DNA of 21,945 bases, taken from assembly GCA_964536465.1 (NCBI GenBank), contig CAZHXQ010000024.1, positions 1 to 21,945 on the forward strand. The letters run 5' to 3'. The notes beneath the pieces were generated by a model. The model saw only the letters and a list, made by a program, of their open reading frames with translations. It was not told the DNA's origin and made no database searches. Position 1 is the first letter of the stretch. The number at the start of each line of letters is the position of its first letter. The position numbers and the translations under genes are program-made. The DNA comes from Mesolinea sp964536465 (GTDB taxonomy: Bacteria; Chloroflexota; Anaerolineae; Anaerolineales; Anaerolineaceae). This document shows positions 1-7,553 of the stretch, piece after piece.

Positions 1-37
1 ATTTTTTGAGCTGAGGCCTCATCACGGTTTCAGCCTC

Positions 38-46
38 TGTTATACT
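38..46 (+). promoter_or_regulatory. Extended -10 promoter of the zinc-ribbon gene
   Basis: TGTTATACT fits an extended -10 (TGnTATACT), 35 nt before the start codon at 82. No convincing -35 is visible, which extended -10 promoters can tolerate. A GGGAG ribosome site at 71-75 follows. The call rests on motif match only. Confidence 0.45.
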
Positions 47-81
47 TAATCCATCATTGAAATACCTCTTGGGAGTCGAAA

Positions 82-1077
82 ATGGCAAGGAAAGTACTTG
101 GGTACATCGAATTAGTCTGGACTTGTGACAGTTGTGGAACACGCAACCCTGGGGCGATTCGATCGTGCACGTCTTGCGGCGCGCCTCAACCGATTGACGT
201 CAAATTCGAACAGGTGGACCCCAACACCTTCAACTTCATTAAAGACGAAGCCTTGATCCGCATGGCACAAAGTGGGCCGGATAAGCATTGCCCCTATTGC
301 GGCACGCGTAATCTGGCTGATGCCAAGATTTGCGTAAAATGTGGCGGCGACCTGACGGTCGGAGCAACCTCGAGACCGGCTGGGGTTGCTCTTGAAGCCG
401 AGCCTGTTCAGCCATCACCCGTTATGCCTCCGCAAACAGAAAAGCGAAAGCCGCTACCCAAGTGGGCGCTGATCGTCATCGCGCTTGTGCTGCTGTCTTG
501 CTGCGTTTTTGGTGCGATCTATTTATCTCGGGCGCGCCAGACTGACACGATGGATGCCACGGTTGCCCAGGCATACTGGCGCCGCCAGGTCGCGGTCGAG
601 GCCTATCAGATGGTTCAGGCGAGCGACTGGAAAAAAGAAATACCTTTCACTGCCCAACCCTACGATTGCCAATTGCGGCACCGCTACGATTCAGAGACCC
701 CCAAACCAAATTCTCAGGAAGTCTGTGGCGAGCCCTACACCATTGATACTGGCACAGGCGTGGGAGAAGTGGTGCAGGATTGCTATTATGAAGTCTATGA
801 GGAATATTGCACTTATGACACCATGGAATGGGTGGTGGTCAATACCCTGGTCGATGATGGTTATGGAACCAACGCGATCTGGCCCAGCACAAACCTGACT
901 ACCGATCAGCGCTTGGGCGATTCAACCGAACAGTATACGATCACATTTAAGACGGATGACGATGAATACCAATACACCTCCAGCGATTACGACCTGTTCC
1001 AACAAGCCATCCCAGGCAGCCGCTGGGTGATTGAGGTCAACAAGCTTGGCAACATCACCTCGGTCAGCCCGGATTAA
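82..1077 (+). CDS. Membrane-anchored protein with two N-terminal zinc ribbons
   Basis: The 331-residue protein starts with a four-cysteine zinc module (W13, C15, C18, N22, C29, C32). Its spacing fits the RanBP2-type zinc-finger consensus W-x-C-x2-C-x3-N-x6-C-x2-C. A second zinc ribbon follows (C70, C73, C84, C87). A Pro-rich linker (about 100-126) leads to one hydrophobic helix (about 128-149) preceded by Lys/Arg, so the ribbons should be cytoplasmic and the rest outside. The outer domain (about 155-331) has four cysteines (196, 215, 234, 243) that could form disulfides, and many Tyr, Asp and Thr. ATG at 82 has GGGAG 6 nt upstream. The gene is monocistronic, ending at a hairpin. Similar zinc-ribbon membrane proteins occur in Chloroflexota, but I know no proven function. 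The zinc binding and topology are confident; the role is unknown. Confidence 0.85.
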   Translation: MARKVLGYIELVWTCDSCGTRNPGAIRSCTSCGAPQPIDVKFEQVDPNTFNFIKDEALIRMAQSGPDKHCPYCGTRNLADAKICVKCGGDLTVGATSRPAGVALEAEPVQPSPVMPPQTEKRKPLPKWALIVIALVLLSCCVFGAIYLSRARQTDTMDATVAQAYWRRQVAVEAYQMVQASDWKKEIPFTAQPYDCQLRHRYDSETPKPNSQEVCGEPYTIDTGTGVGEVVQDCYYEVYEEYCTYDTMEWVVVNTLVDDGYGTNAIWPSTNLTTDQRLGDSTEQYTITFKTDDDEYQYTSSDYDLFQQAIPGSRWVIEVNKLGNITSVSPD

Positions 1078-1105
1078 GCCATTACATCGAACTACTTAAA
1101 AAAAG

Positions 1106-1130
1106 ACCGGGTTGAGCAATTCAACCCGGT
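1106..1130. terminator. Bidirectional hairpin terminator
   Basis: A perfect 10-bp stem (ACCGGGTTGA / TCAACCCGGT) with a GCAAT loop lies between two convergent stop codons. The left flank is A-rich (AAAAAAAG) and the right flank T-rich (TTCTATTT), so it can end transcripts from both sides: the zinc-ribbon gene on + and the HerA-like ATPase on -. Confidence 0.85.
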
Positions 1131-1150
1131 TTCTATTTACAGACCGATGC

Positions 1151-3631
1151 TCAAAAGGCGTCTATCTCGAGCCAGCGATTGCCGTTTTTGAAGGCATAAA
1201 CCGGAGCCCATCCCAGACCAAAAAACTCCACCACCACATCTTTCTTATAGGGTTTGATGAATATTTCTTCGATCTTTGGAGAGCCTGCTTGCGCCTTGTG
1301 CTCAAAATCATCGATTTCCTCTTGCAACTTGGCGTCCAACTCCGCCAGTTCGGCGGTATATCGCTCAATCATGGCTTCCGATTTTTCAACATTGGCTTTT
1401 GCTGTGGCAGTCAGGCGGCGTTTGGTCAGCGAAGTGTTGATGCTGCGTTTACTTCCGCCAAACAAGCCAATAACCGTCTGAAGACCACTGCCGGCTTCTT
1501 CCAGGCGGCGATGATTGAGAGTCTGCTGATTCTTATCGAGGGTTAATTGCTCTTTTTCTAATTTGTTTTCAATCGACTTTCTTTGCCTGGCAAATTTCTC
1601 CTGAATCTTCTCGATTTCTTCCGCGGAACCGGATTCGCCAGCCTGCTGGATTCGGGCAACAAAATCTTCTTTGCTCTCGCCGACCTCTGAGACCAACTTT
1701 AAATTGGGGTTTTGGTAGAGAGTCAGCTGATAATTGCGATAGAGCCAATCGGCGAAATCGCTTTCCAGGCTCGCCACAGTTTTCTCATCATCGAAAGGAT
1801 ACTGGAGGTCAGCGAAGGTCGCTTCTGGCAGTGGTCGCGAGTCAAAATCGCTGGGATGAATTTCATCCACCTGGTAATCCTTCCATTGCACCATACCCCG
1901 GCCTTCCAACTCTGGAATCAGAACCGTCACCCGCTTTTGGGTATTGACATTGTAAGTGCGGTTAGTGAACCAGATTTGTGCCTGCCCAACCAGCACTGGT
2001 CGGTAGTGGTAGCGAGGCTGGATGGTTGGCGCGACTCCGCGTTCTGCAGCCCGCTTGTAGGCCTCTCCCAGTCCCAGTTTCACGGGCAGGTAAAAGATAT
2101 CCACCTTGGAACCTAACACCGGTTCGGTCGTTCTGCCTGGCAGGTCCCCGTTTTTTCCGCCGAGAAGGTCTCCTGCGGTAAGCGTCTGATCAGCTCCGCT
2201 TTGAACCGCTGCAAGCATGCGCTCGTCAGCCCCAACCAGGCGGTTTAGATCCTTGAGTTTGTTGCGGGTGATCGGACCCGGCAGGTAGTTCATTGCCCAG
2301 CGGGTGGTAAAAATCTCGGGTTCCTTGGAGTGTACGTTGTGCAGCAGGAAAACGCGTTTACCCAGCGAACTGATAGTGTTGTCAAAATATGAACGGTTAA
2401 ACGTTCCTGCCACATTGGCAAGACCGTCGAGCAGTCGCTGTTTGTCCTGATCGGTCTGCAGTTTGCCAATGATCCAGGTGCCGGCGTTGGAGAGGGCTTT
2501 ATAATCCAGATCGATCGGGTTTTGCGTGGAAAGCACCAGCCCGACACCAAAGGCGCGCGCCTGCTTGAGCAAACGCAGGATTATCGGTTTGCTGGGCGGG
2601 TTGGCCACCGGCGGCAGATAGCCTACGATCTCGTCGAAATAGACCAGTGCGCGCAAGTCGCTGGTACCAGATTGCGTGCGCATCCAGGTTTCGATGGCGG
2701 AGTAGAGCAGTGTGACAAAAAACATACGTTCCGCATCAGCCAGGTGTGCCAGGTAGAAGACGCTGTGCCTGGGTTTGCCGTCGGGTGCATACAAAATGCT
2801 TTGAATATCCAGCGGTTGCCCCTTGAGCCAACTTTCAAACGACGGCGCAGCAATGAAATTGTTCAACAGCATCGCCAGGTTAAAACGTTCTGGCTCGGGA
2901 TAAAACTTGGAGACCGAGAAAACACCCAGCTTCTCAAAAGGCGGGTTTTGCACCTGAAGAATCAGACTTTCGAGGTCGAGGTCCTCTCCTTTGCTCCAGG
3001 CGTTTTCAAAAATATTTGCCAGCAGGATGTGTTCGCGCGAACGGACGGGGTCAATATTTTTGAACCCCACCAGCTCCAGCAGGGCGGTGACCGTGCTGCT
3101 GATCGACTCGCGCAGCATTTCTTTGTTATCCTCCCACGCGATAACCGGGGCTTTTAGCGAAGACAGGATGCTGACCGGGATGGCAGAATCGGAACCGGGC
3201 GTGTAGATAGCATAATCAACGCTGTGTGCCAACTTCTCCATACGGGCCTTGTCGATCCCGGAGCGTTCAGTGCCTTTCTTCCAGGTTGCGGCTGCAGACT
3301 CGGCAGCCTGTTCGACGGTTTGGCCCTCACGCGCGGCAGCATCCGCATCCACCCACGGCGCAAAATCGGCGGGCGAGAATTCAGGAAAATGCAAAAGGTG
3401 GTTGGTAAGGTCGCCCTTGGGGTCGATCAGGATGGCTGGAATACCTTTCAAGGCCGCTTCTTCCAACATGATGATGCCCATACCGGTCTTGCCAGAACCG
3501 GTCATACCGGTGATGACCGCGTGGGTGGTTAAGTCTTGGGGATCGTAGTAGGTGAGTTTATCGGGGGCGATTGCCTGAGTCTGCAGGTCATAGCTGTTGC
3601 CGAAATAAAATTCAGAAGTGTCGATTTGCAT
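1151..3631 (-). CDS. HerA-like (DUF87) P-loop ATPase with C-terminal coiled coil
   Basis: The 826-residue protein has an FtsK/HerA-type motor core. Walker A is GMTGSGKT (42-49) and Walker B is ALVYFDEI with D333 and E334. A following STQNP strand (368-372) matches the sensor glutamine of the HerA/VirB4 group. After the core comes a beta-rich region (about 500-610). Two strongly charged helices (about 668-712 and 738-782) are split by a glycine-rich turn (GLFGG), which looks like an antiparallel coiled-coil hairpin. The last 40 residues are a small aromatic-rich cap. HerA relatives translocate DNA or proteins as hexamers, but the substrate here cannot be read from sequence. No NurA nuclease or SIR2/DUF4297 defence partner is adjacent, so a defence role is not supported. 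The ATG has AAGGAAG upstream. Confidence 0.85.
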   Translation of the reverse strand: MQIDTSEFYFGNSYDLQTQAIAPDKLTYYDPQDLTTHAVITGMTGSGKTGMGIIMLEEAALKGIPAILIDPKGDLTNHLLHFPEFSPADFAPWVDADAAAREGQTVEQAAESAAATWKKGTERSGIDKARMEKLAHSVDYAIYTPGSDSAIPVSILSSLKAPVIAWEDNKEMLRESISSTVTALLELVGFKNIDPVRSREHILLANIFENAWSKGEDLDLESLILQVQNPPFEKLGVFSVSKFYPEPERFNLAMLLNNFIAAPSFESWLKGQPLDIQSILYAPDGKPRHSVFYLAHLADAERMFFVTLLYSAIETWMRTQSGTSDLRALVYFDEIVGYLPPVANPPSKPIILRLLKQARAFGVGLVLSTQNPIDLDYKALSNAGTWIIGKLQTDQDKQRLLDGLANVAGTFNRSYFDNTISSLGKRVFLLHNVHSKEPEIFTTRWAMNYLPGPITRNKLKDLNRLVGADERMLAAVQSGADQTLTAGDLLGGKNGDLPGRTTEPVLGSKVDIFYLPVKLGLGEAYKRAAERGVAPTIQPRYHYRPVLVGQAQIWFTNRTYNVNTQKRVTVLIPELEGRGMVQWKDYQVDEIHPSDFDSRPLPEATFADLQYPFDDEKTVASLESDFADWLYRNYQLTLYQNPNLKLVSEVGESKEDFVARIQQAGESGSAEEIEKIQEKFARQRKSIENKLEKEQLTLDKNQQTLNHRRLEEAGSGLQTVIGLFGGSKRSINTSLTKRRLTATAKANVEKSEAMIERYTAELAELDAKLQEEIDDFEHKAQAGSPKIEEIFIKPYKKDVVVEFFGLGWAPVYAFKNGNRWLEIDAF

Positions 3632-3666
3632 GGAGTATTCTTCCTTTCTTTCATTCAGGTGTCCAA

Positions 3667-3672
3667 ATTATA
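3667..3672 (-). promoter_or_regulatory. -10 box for the HerA-like gene
   Basis: A perfect TATAAT on the minus strand lies 35 nt before the ATG at 3631. No good -35 is seen at 16-18 nt. The rest of the 153-bp gap (3632-3784) shows no other structure I can support. Confidence 0.4.
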
Positions 3673-3784
3673 GTCCAGTACACCCCAGAAAGGCCCGGCA
3701 ATCTGGAATACAATCGAACTGGGCCACGAGCGTCTCTATCGCCGCGCTGTGGGCTGACCGTCCGTTTCGATTTGTGCCCCCTGG

Positions 3785-4450
3785 TTAAAAGAACTTATCA
3801 GGATCCAGCATGGCCAAAGAGGGCAGCACCGCCGTGGCGAGGGAGAAATCCTGATCGATGGTGATGGGGTTGGGGACGGCAATCACCCGGATTCCGGCGT
3901 GGTTGGCTGCCAGAACGCCGTTGAGTGAATCTTCAAGGACCAAAGCCTGGTCCGCCGAAATGCCCAGTTTTTCGATCACTTTCAAAAAGATGTCAGGGCT
4001 CGGCTTGGCACTTTCCACGTCGTCAGAGGTAACGATGACATCAAATTCTTCCAGCAAGCCCAAACGGCGCAGATGCGTTCCCACCCATCGATAAGAAGCG
4101 CTGGACCCCACAGCCAGCAAGTAATTTTTAGCCTTGGCCTTGCGGATCAGATCAACCACGCCCTCCATTGGTTCCTGGTCTTCAGCATACTTATATGCGA
4201 TCTCTCGAAAGTCCCTGCGGACTTCTTGAAAAGTGCGGGTCTCCCCTTGGCGGTCGACCAGAGCCTGAGCGGGATCATAATCGCCATGACCACTGGAGCC
4301 GATCAGTTCTTTATAGGCCGTCATATCAAAGCTCAAACCTGCCTTTGAATAAAGATCATGCCAGATTTCCACCTCGGCGGTTTCCGTGTCGAGAATCAGT
4401 CCGTCAAAGTCGAAGATGAGGGCTCTCTTGGTGGTATTATCTTCTGACAT
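3785..4450 (-). CDS. HAD-IA family phosphatase/phosphomutase-like hydrolase
   Basis: The 221-residue protein is a haloacid dehalogenase-fold hydrolase of the beta-phosphoglucomutase/GPH-like subgroup. Motif I is DFDGLILDTE with nucleophile D14 and D16. Motif II is the Ser in GSSAS, motif III is the Lys in SAKPSPD, and motif IV is LEDSLNG. The helical cap sits between motifs I and II. These enzymes remove or move phosphate on small sugar phosphates or similar metabolites; the substrate is not readable here. I chose the ATG at 4450 because GGGGGAGG lies just upstream and the protein then begins 9 residues before the first strand, as usual. An upstream in-frame start at 4495 would add 15 atypical residues. 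It overlaps the UPF0316 gene by 14 nt, so translation is likely coupled. Confidence 0.88.
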   Translation of the reverse strand: MSEDNTTKRALIFDFDGLILDTETAEVEIWHDLYSKAGLSFDMTAYKELIGSSGHGDYDPAQALVDRQGETRTFQEVRRDFREIAYKYAEDQEPMEGVVDLIRKAKAKNYLLAVGSSASYRWVGTHLRRLGLLEEFDVIVTSDDVESAKPSPDIFLKVIEKLGISADQALVLEDSLNGVLAANHAGIRVIAVPNPITIDQDFSLATAVLPSLAMLDPDKFF

Positions 4451-4979
4451 TTTGCCTCCCCCAATAACCAGCACGCAGCGGGGTGACGTCTTCAATCGTC
4501 ATGAACGTATCCGGATCCGTCTCCTGAACGATCTTCTCAACAACAGCGACGTCCTTGCGGCGAACGAACAGGTCGCTGATGCAAACGGGTCCGTCCATCC
4601 CCTGGGCAGGGATCTCGGTGACAGCAAAATCGTTTTCCCGCAGGGCTCTGGCCACATTGTTGCCAGAGGTTTTGCTGATGACGCTGATATGCGAGAAGCC
4701 CAGCGCCAGTTTTCTCTCGATATAAATTCCAATCACGTTGCCTGTGGCGAAACCTGCCGCATATCCGATGATATAAAGGAAATTAGACATATCATTTAAA
4801 ACTACCCCGACGGTGAGCACGAACAATACAGACTCAAAGAAGCCCAACAACCAGGCAATGCCTCTTTTGCCGCGCATGGTGAGCATGAAACGTAAAGTGT
4901 CCATCGTGATCGAAAGCACTCTGACGAAAAATATCAGAAATGTTGTGCCGATAACAGGCCAGGTAAAAAACTCAGTCAT
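4437..4979 (-). CDS. UPF0316 (DUF2179/DUF5698) membrane protein
   Basis: The 180-residue protein has three hydrophobic helices (about 6-25, 38-58 and 63-84) and then a soluble domain (about 92-172). The order matches the UPF0316 family (B. subtilis YebE type): a DUF5698 membrane part followed by a DUF2179 domain, which has an alternating alpha/beta ligand-binding-like fold. The helical part carries the family-typical run FFVRVLSITMDTLR and the soluble part begins GFSHISVISK. No biochemical function is established for the family. Length is normal. A GGAAGAG ribosome site precedes the ATG. It is first in a two-gene unit with the HAD hydrolase, suggesting a shared but unknown pathway. Confidence 0.88.
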   Translation of the reverse strand: MTEFFTWPVIGTTFLIFFVRVLSITMDTLRFMLTMRGKRGIAWLLGFFESVLFVLTVGVVLNDMSNFLYIIGYAAGFATGNVIGIYIERKLALGFSHISVISKTSGNNVARALRENDFAVTEIPAQGMDGPVCISDLFVRRKDVAVVEKIVQETDPDTFMTIEDVTPLRAGYWGRQNVRR

Positions 4980-5007
4980 GACAAATCTCTTCCATTTATT
5001 AGTTAAT

Positions 5008-5036
5008 CGTCTGCGGGAGCTTCGCTCCTGCAGACG
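5008..5036. terminator. Strong hairpin between phosphorylase and UPF0316 genes
   Basis: A 13-bp stem (5008-5020 with 5024-5036, one G-T pair) closes on a 3-nt TTC loop. It lies 57 nt past the phosphorylase stop and 28 nt before the UPF0316 start on the minus strand. The minus-strand tail (ATTAACTAATAA) is AT-rich but not a pure T run, so it may be an imperfect terminator or an mRNA-stabilising hairpin. Confidence 0.55.
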
Positions 5037-5092
5037 TCTTGTTCATCTTCCCCTGCCGTGCTTGCCCTGATAAGTACATTCAGGCTTAGGGC

Positions 5093-7282
5093 TCAACCCT
5101 CTTTCAGCTCGCTTTTCTGTTCTTCTTTTGAAGCCAGTAAAGCGGGTTGGTAAAGCTGGGTGGTATATTCCTTGACCATGCGAGTCATTGAAAATGCCGG
5201 CGTTACCGTACGGATGCATTCTTTGATCCGTTCGATCCAGTCGCCGGGCAGCCCGTCAGCAGAACGCTTGGTGTAATATAACGGCACAATTTCGTTTTCG
5301 AGCGTGTCGTAGAAACTGCGGGCATCGGCTTCGTCCTGCAAATCGAGGTTGTCATAAACGGTCTCATCGCCGATGGCCCAGCCGTTTTTGCCGTTGTAAC
5401 CTTCTGCCCACCAGCCATCCAGCACCGAGAAGTTGAGCGTTCCATTCATGCCCGCCTTCATACCGCTGGTGCCAGAAGCCTCGCGTGGTCGCCTGGGCGT
5501 GTTGAGCCAGATATCGACCCCCTGAACCAGGTGCCGGGCCATATCCATGTCATAGTCGTCCAGAAAGACCAGGCGACCGCCGTTGCGGGCGTTCTTAACA
5601 TGGCGATAAACTTCCTGGATCAGGCGCTTGCCAGGCTCGTCTGCCGGGTGGGCTTTGCCGGCGAAAATGATTTGCACCGGTTGTTCCTCGTTGGTGACGA
5701 TCCTCATCAGGCGTTCATAGTCTCTGAAGACCAGGTTAGCCCGTTTATAGGTAGCAAACCTTCGGGCAAAGCCAACCGTCAGCATCAACGGGTCAAGCAG
5801 CACGCCGCTGGCCACAGTCTGAACCGGATGGGTGTGGTTATTTGCCCACTCTCTTCGGGCGCGCGCGACCATATAACTGACCAGCTTGCGCTTCAGGTGA
5901 ATGCGCACCTGCCAAAGTTCGCTGTCCGGGATAGCTTCGATGCGCTCCCACATGCTGGGTTCATCCTGGTGCTCTTTCCAGTCGACCCCGAGATACTTAT
6001 CATACAAATCGGAAAGCCTGCGTGCGAGCCAGGTGCCGGTGTGTACTCCATTGGTGATGTAACTGATGGGAACTTCATCGCTGGTTTTTTCGGGCCAAAG
6101 ATACTGCCACATCCTGCGGGAAACATCGCCATGAAGCCTCGAAACGCCGTTGCGATAGTCAGAGAGCCTCAGTGCCAGAACCGGCATGCTGAATACTTCA
6201 TCTGACCAATCGGTTCGTATTTTCGCCAGGTTCATAAACTGATCACGGTCAAGGTTCAACTTTCCCCAGTAATTGGCAAAATACTTGTCGATCAACCAGG
6301 TCGGGAATTCATCGTTCCCGGCCGGGACGGGTGTGTGCGTTGTAAAGACGCTCGAACGCCTGACCAGCTCTTTGGATTCTTCCAGCGAATGCCCCTGGGC
6401 AATCAGTTGATTCATTCGTTCCAGAGAAAGGAAAGCGGAGTGACCTTCGTTCATGTGGAAGATCACCGGATTGTGACCCAGCCGTTGCAGCGCACGCAGC
6501 CCTCCGATCCCTAACAACATCTCCTGAGAGATACGCAGCTCGGGATCGCTGATGTAGAGCTTGTCGGTCAATTCCCGATCCTGTGGGTTGTTTTCGGGAA
6601 TATTGGTATGCAACAATACCAAACGCACGCGCCCAACGTGCAGTTCATAGAGTCTGGCCCACAGCGTGCGGCCAGGCAGTTCGATCGAGATTTTGATTGG
6701 CTGGTTGTTTTCATCGTAGAGATTAACGATCGGCATATCACTGAACTTGATTTCCACATTATGCGCTTCCTGCCAGCCGTCCTCGCTGATGTGCTGAGAG
6801 AAATAACCGTAGGTGTAAAGAAAGCCAACTGCCACAAGCGGGAGCCCCAGGTCACTGGCCTCTTTGAGATGATCGCCCGAAAGAATGCCCAGACCGCCCG
6901 CGTAGACCATTAGCGATTCATGCAGTCCGTATTCAAATGAAAAATAACCAATCTGGTCACCGGAATTATCCGGGTATTTCTGATTGAACCAGGTGTCCTG
7001 ACGGTTCATATAAGCGTCAAATTCCTGCACGATGTTGTCGTAACTATCGAGGAAATAACGATCTTTGATCAGATCATCAAACTTCGCGCGGCTCACACTG
7101 CGCAGCAGGACGATGGGGTTGTGATTGGATAATCTCCACTTGAGAGGATCGATTGTTTTGAAAAGCCGGGCTACTTCAGGGTTTCCAACCCACCAAAGGT
7201 TGTGGGCGATATTCCCCAGTCTCTTGATGCGGTAAGGGAGGTTGAAGCTATTGGGATACTCTCGGATAATTTTCGTCGTCAT
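5093..7282 (-). CDS. glgP: Alpha-glucan (glycogen/maltodextrin) phosphorylase
   Basis: The 729-residue GT35 enzyme releases glucose-1-phosphate from the non-reducing ends of alpha-1,4-glucans, using pyridoxal phosphate. It belongs to the shorter TIGR02094-type family: the N-terminus (about 8-100) is the DUF3417-like region with NLWWVGNPEV, followed by the catalytic halves. Recognisable segments are GGLGILSGDH (glycine loop near the active site), HMNEGHSA, TTHTPVPAGNDEF and TNGVHTGTW. The PLP motif EASGTSGMKAG contains the cofactor lysine at K609. The regulatory extensions of animal phosphorylase are absent. ATG 7282 has AGGAGA upstream. No glycogen synthase or debranching gene is next to it, so it stands alone. 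The family call is very secure; the preferred glucan length is not known. Confidence 0.96.
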   Translation of the reverse strand: MTTKIIREYPNSFNLPYRIKRLGNIAHNLWWVGNPEVARLFKTIDPLKWRLSNHNPIVLLRSVSRAKFDDLIKDRYFLDSYDNIVQEFDAYMNRQDTWFNQKYPDNSGDQIGYFSFEYGLHESLMVYAGGLGILSGDHLKEASDLGLPLVAVGFLYTYGYFSQHISEDGWQEAHNVEIKFSDMPIVNLYDENNQPIKISIELPGRTLWARLYELHVGRVRLVLLHTNIPENNPQDRELTDKLYISDPELRISQEMLLGIGGLRALQRLGHNPVIFHMNEGHSAFLSLERMNQLIAQGHSLEESKELVRRSSVFTTHTPVPAGNDEFPTWLIDKYFANYWGKLNLDRDQFMNLAKIRTDWSDEVFSMPVLALRLSDYRNGVSRLHGDVSRRMWQYLWPEKTSDEVPISYITNGVHTGTWLARRLSDLYDKYLGVDWKEHQDEPSMWERIEAIPDSELWQVRIHLKRKLVSYMVARARREWANNHTHPVQTVASGVLLDPLMLTVGFARRFATYKRANLVFRDYERLMRIVTNEEQPVQIIFAGKAHPADEPGKRLIQEVYRHVKNARNGGRLVFLDDYDMDMARHLVQGVDIWLNTPRRPREASGTSGMKAGMNGTLNFSVLDGWWAEGYNGKNGWAIGDETVYDNLDLQDEADARSFYDTLENEIVPLYYTKRSADGLPGDWIERIKECIRTVTPAFSMTRMVKEYTTQLYQPALLASKEEQKSELKEG

Positions 7283-7553
7283 TTATCTTCTCCTGTTATG
7301 CGGCACTGCGGCCGCGCATGGCATGTGTATACACAATCTTCCATTATACCCAAAAAGCGGTTGAGGGTCGCTTCACAAGTCCGCAAGGGTACTCTGTGTT
7401 TTTTACAGTGATGGCATTACCAGAAAGCGGCTATCTTGACCACAATGCTTGTTGTTGACAGAGTACACGCAGCGCGGGACAACTGCCTCTTGCCCGCCAA
7501 CCAGGCTGCAAACCGCGGCTATCAACCTCAGGCGTGAACCAGGGGCGGTATCT
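7283..7553 (-). promoter_or_regulatory. Intergenic region with phosphorylase promoter box
   Basis: This 271-bp gap lacks a credible gene. A perfect minus-strand TATAAT is at 7343-7348, about 60 nt before the glgP start, without a clear -35. A 9-bp inverted repeat (GTACTCTGT at 7389-7397 and ACAGAGTAC at 7458-7466) flanks 60 bp upstream of that box and may be chance or an operator. No strong terminator is visible after the upstream AAA+ gene, so read-through is possible. Confidence 0.4.

Noticed and set aside
2522..3157. Long plus-strand open frame (211 codons) opposite the HerA-like gene
   Set aside because: It lies wholly antisense to a gene with clear Walker motifs, has no ribosome site, and its translation has no recognisable domain.
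1151..3631. HerA-like gene as part of a defence island
   Set aside because: The neighbours are a zinc-ribbon protein, a HAD hydrolase and UPF0316. No nuclease, SIR2, DUF4297 or mobile element is nearby.
4451..4495. Upstream start for the HAD hydrolase
   Set aside because: The 15 extra residues are atypical for the family, while the ATG at 4450 has a strong GGGGGAGG site.
5531..6205. Plus-strand open frame (224 codons) opposite glgP
   Set aside because: It is antisense to conserved phosphorylase motifs with low-complexity translation, so it is a shadow of the real gene.
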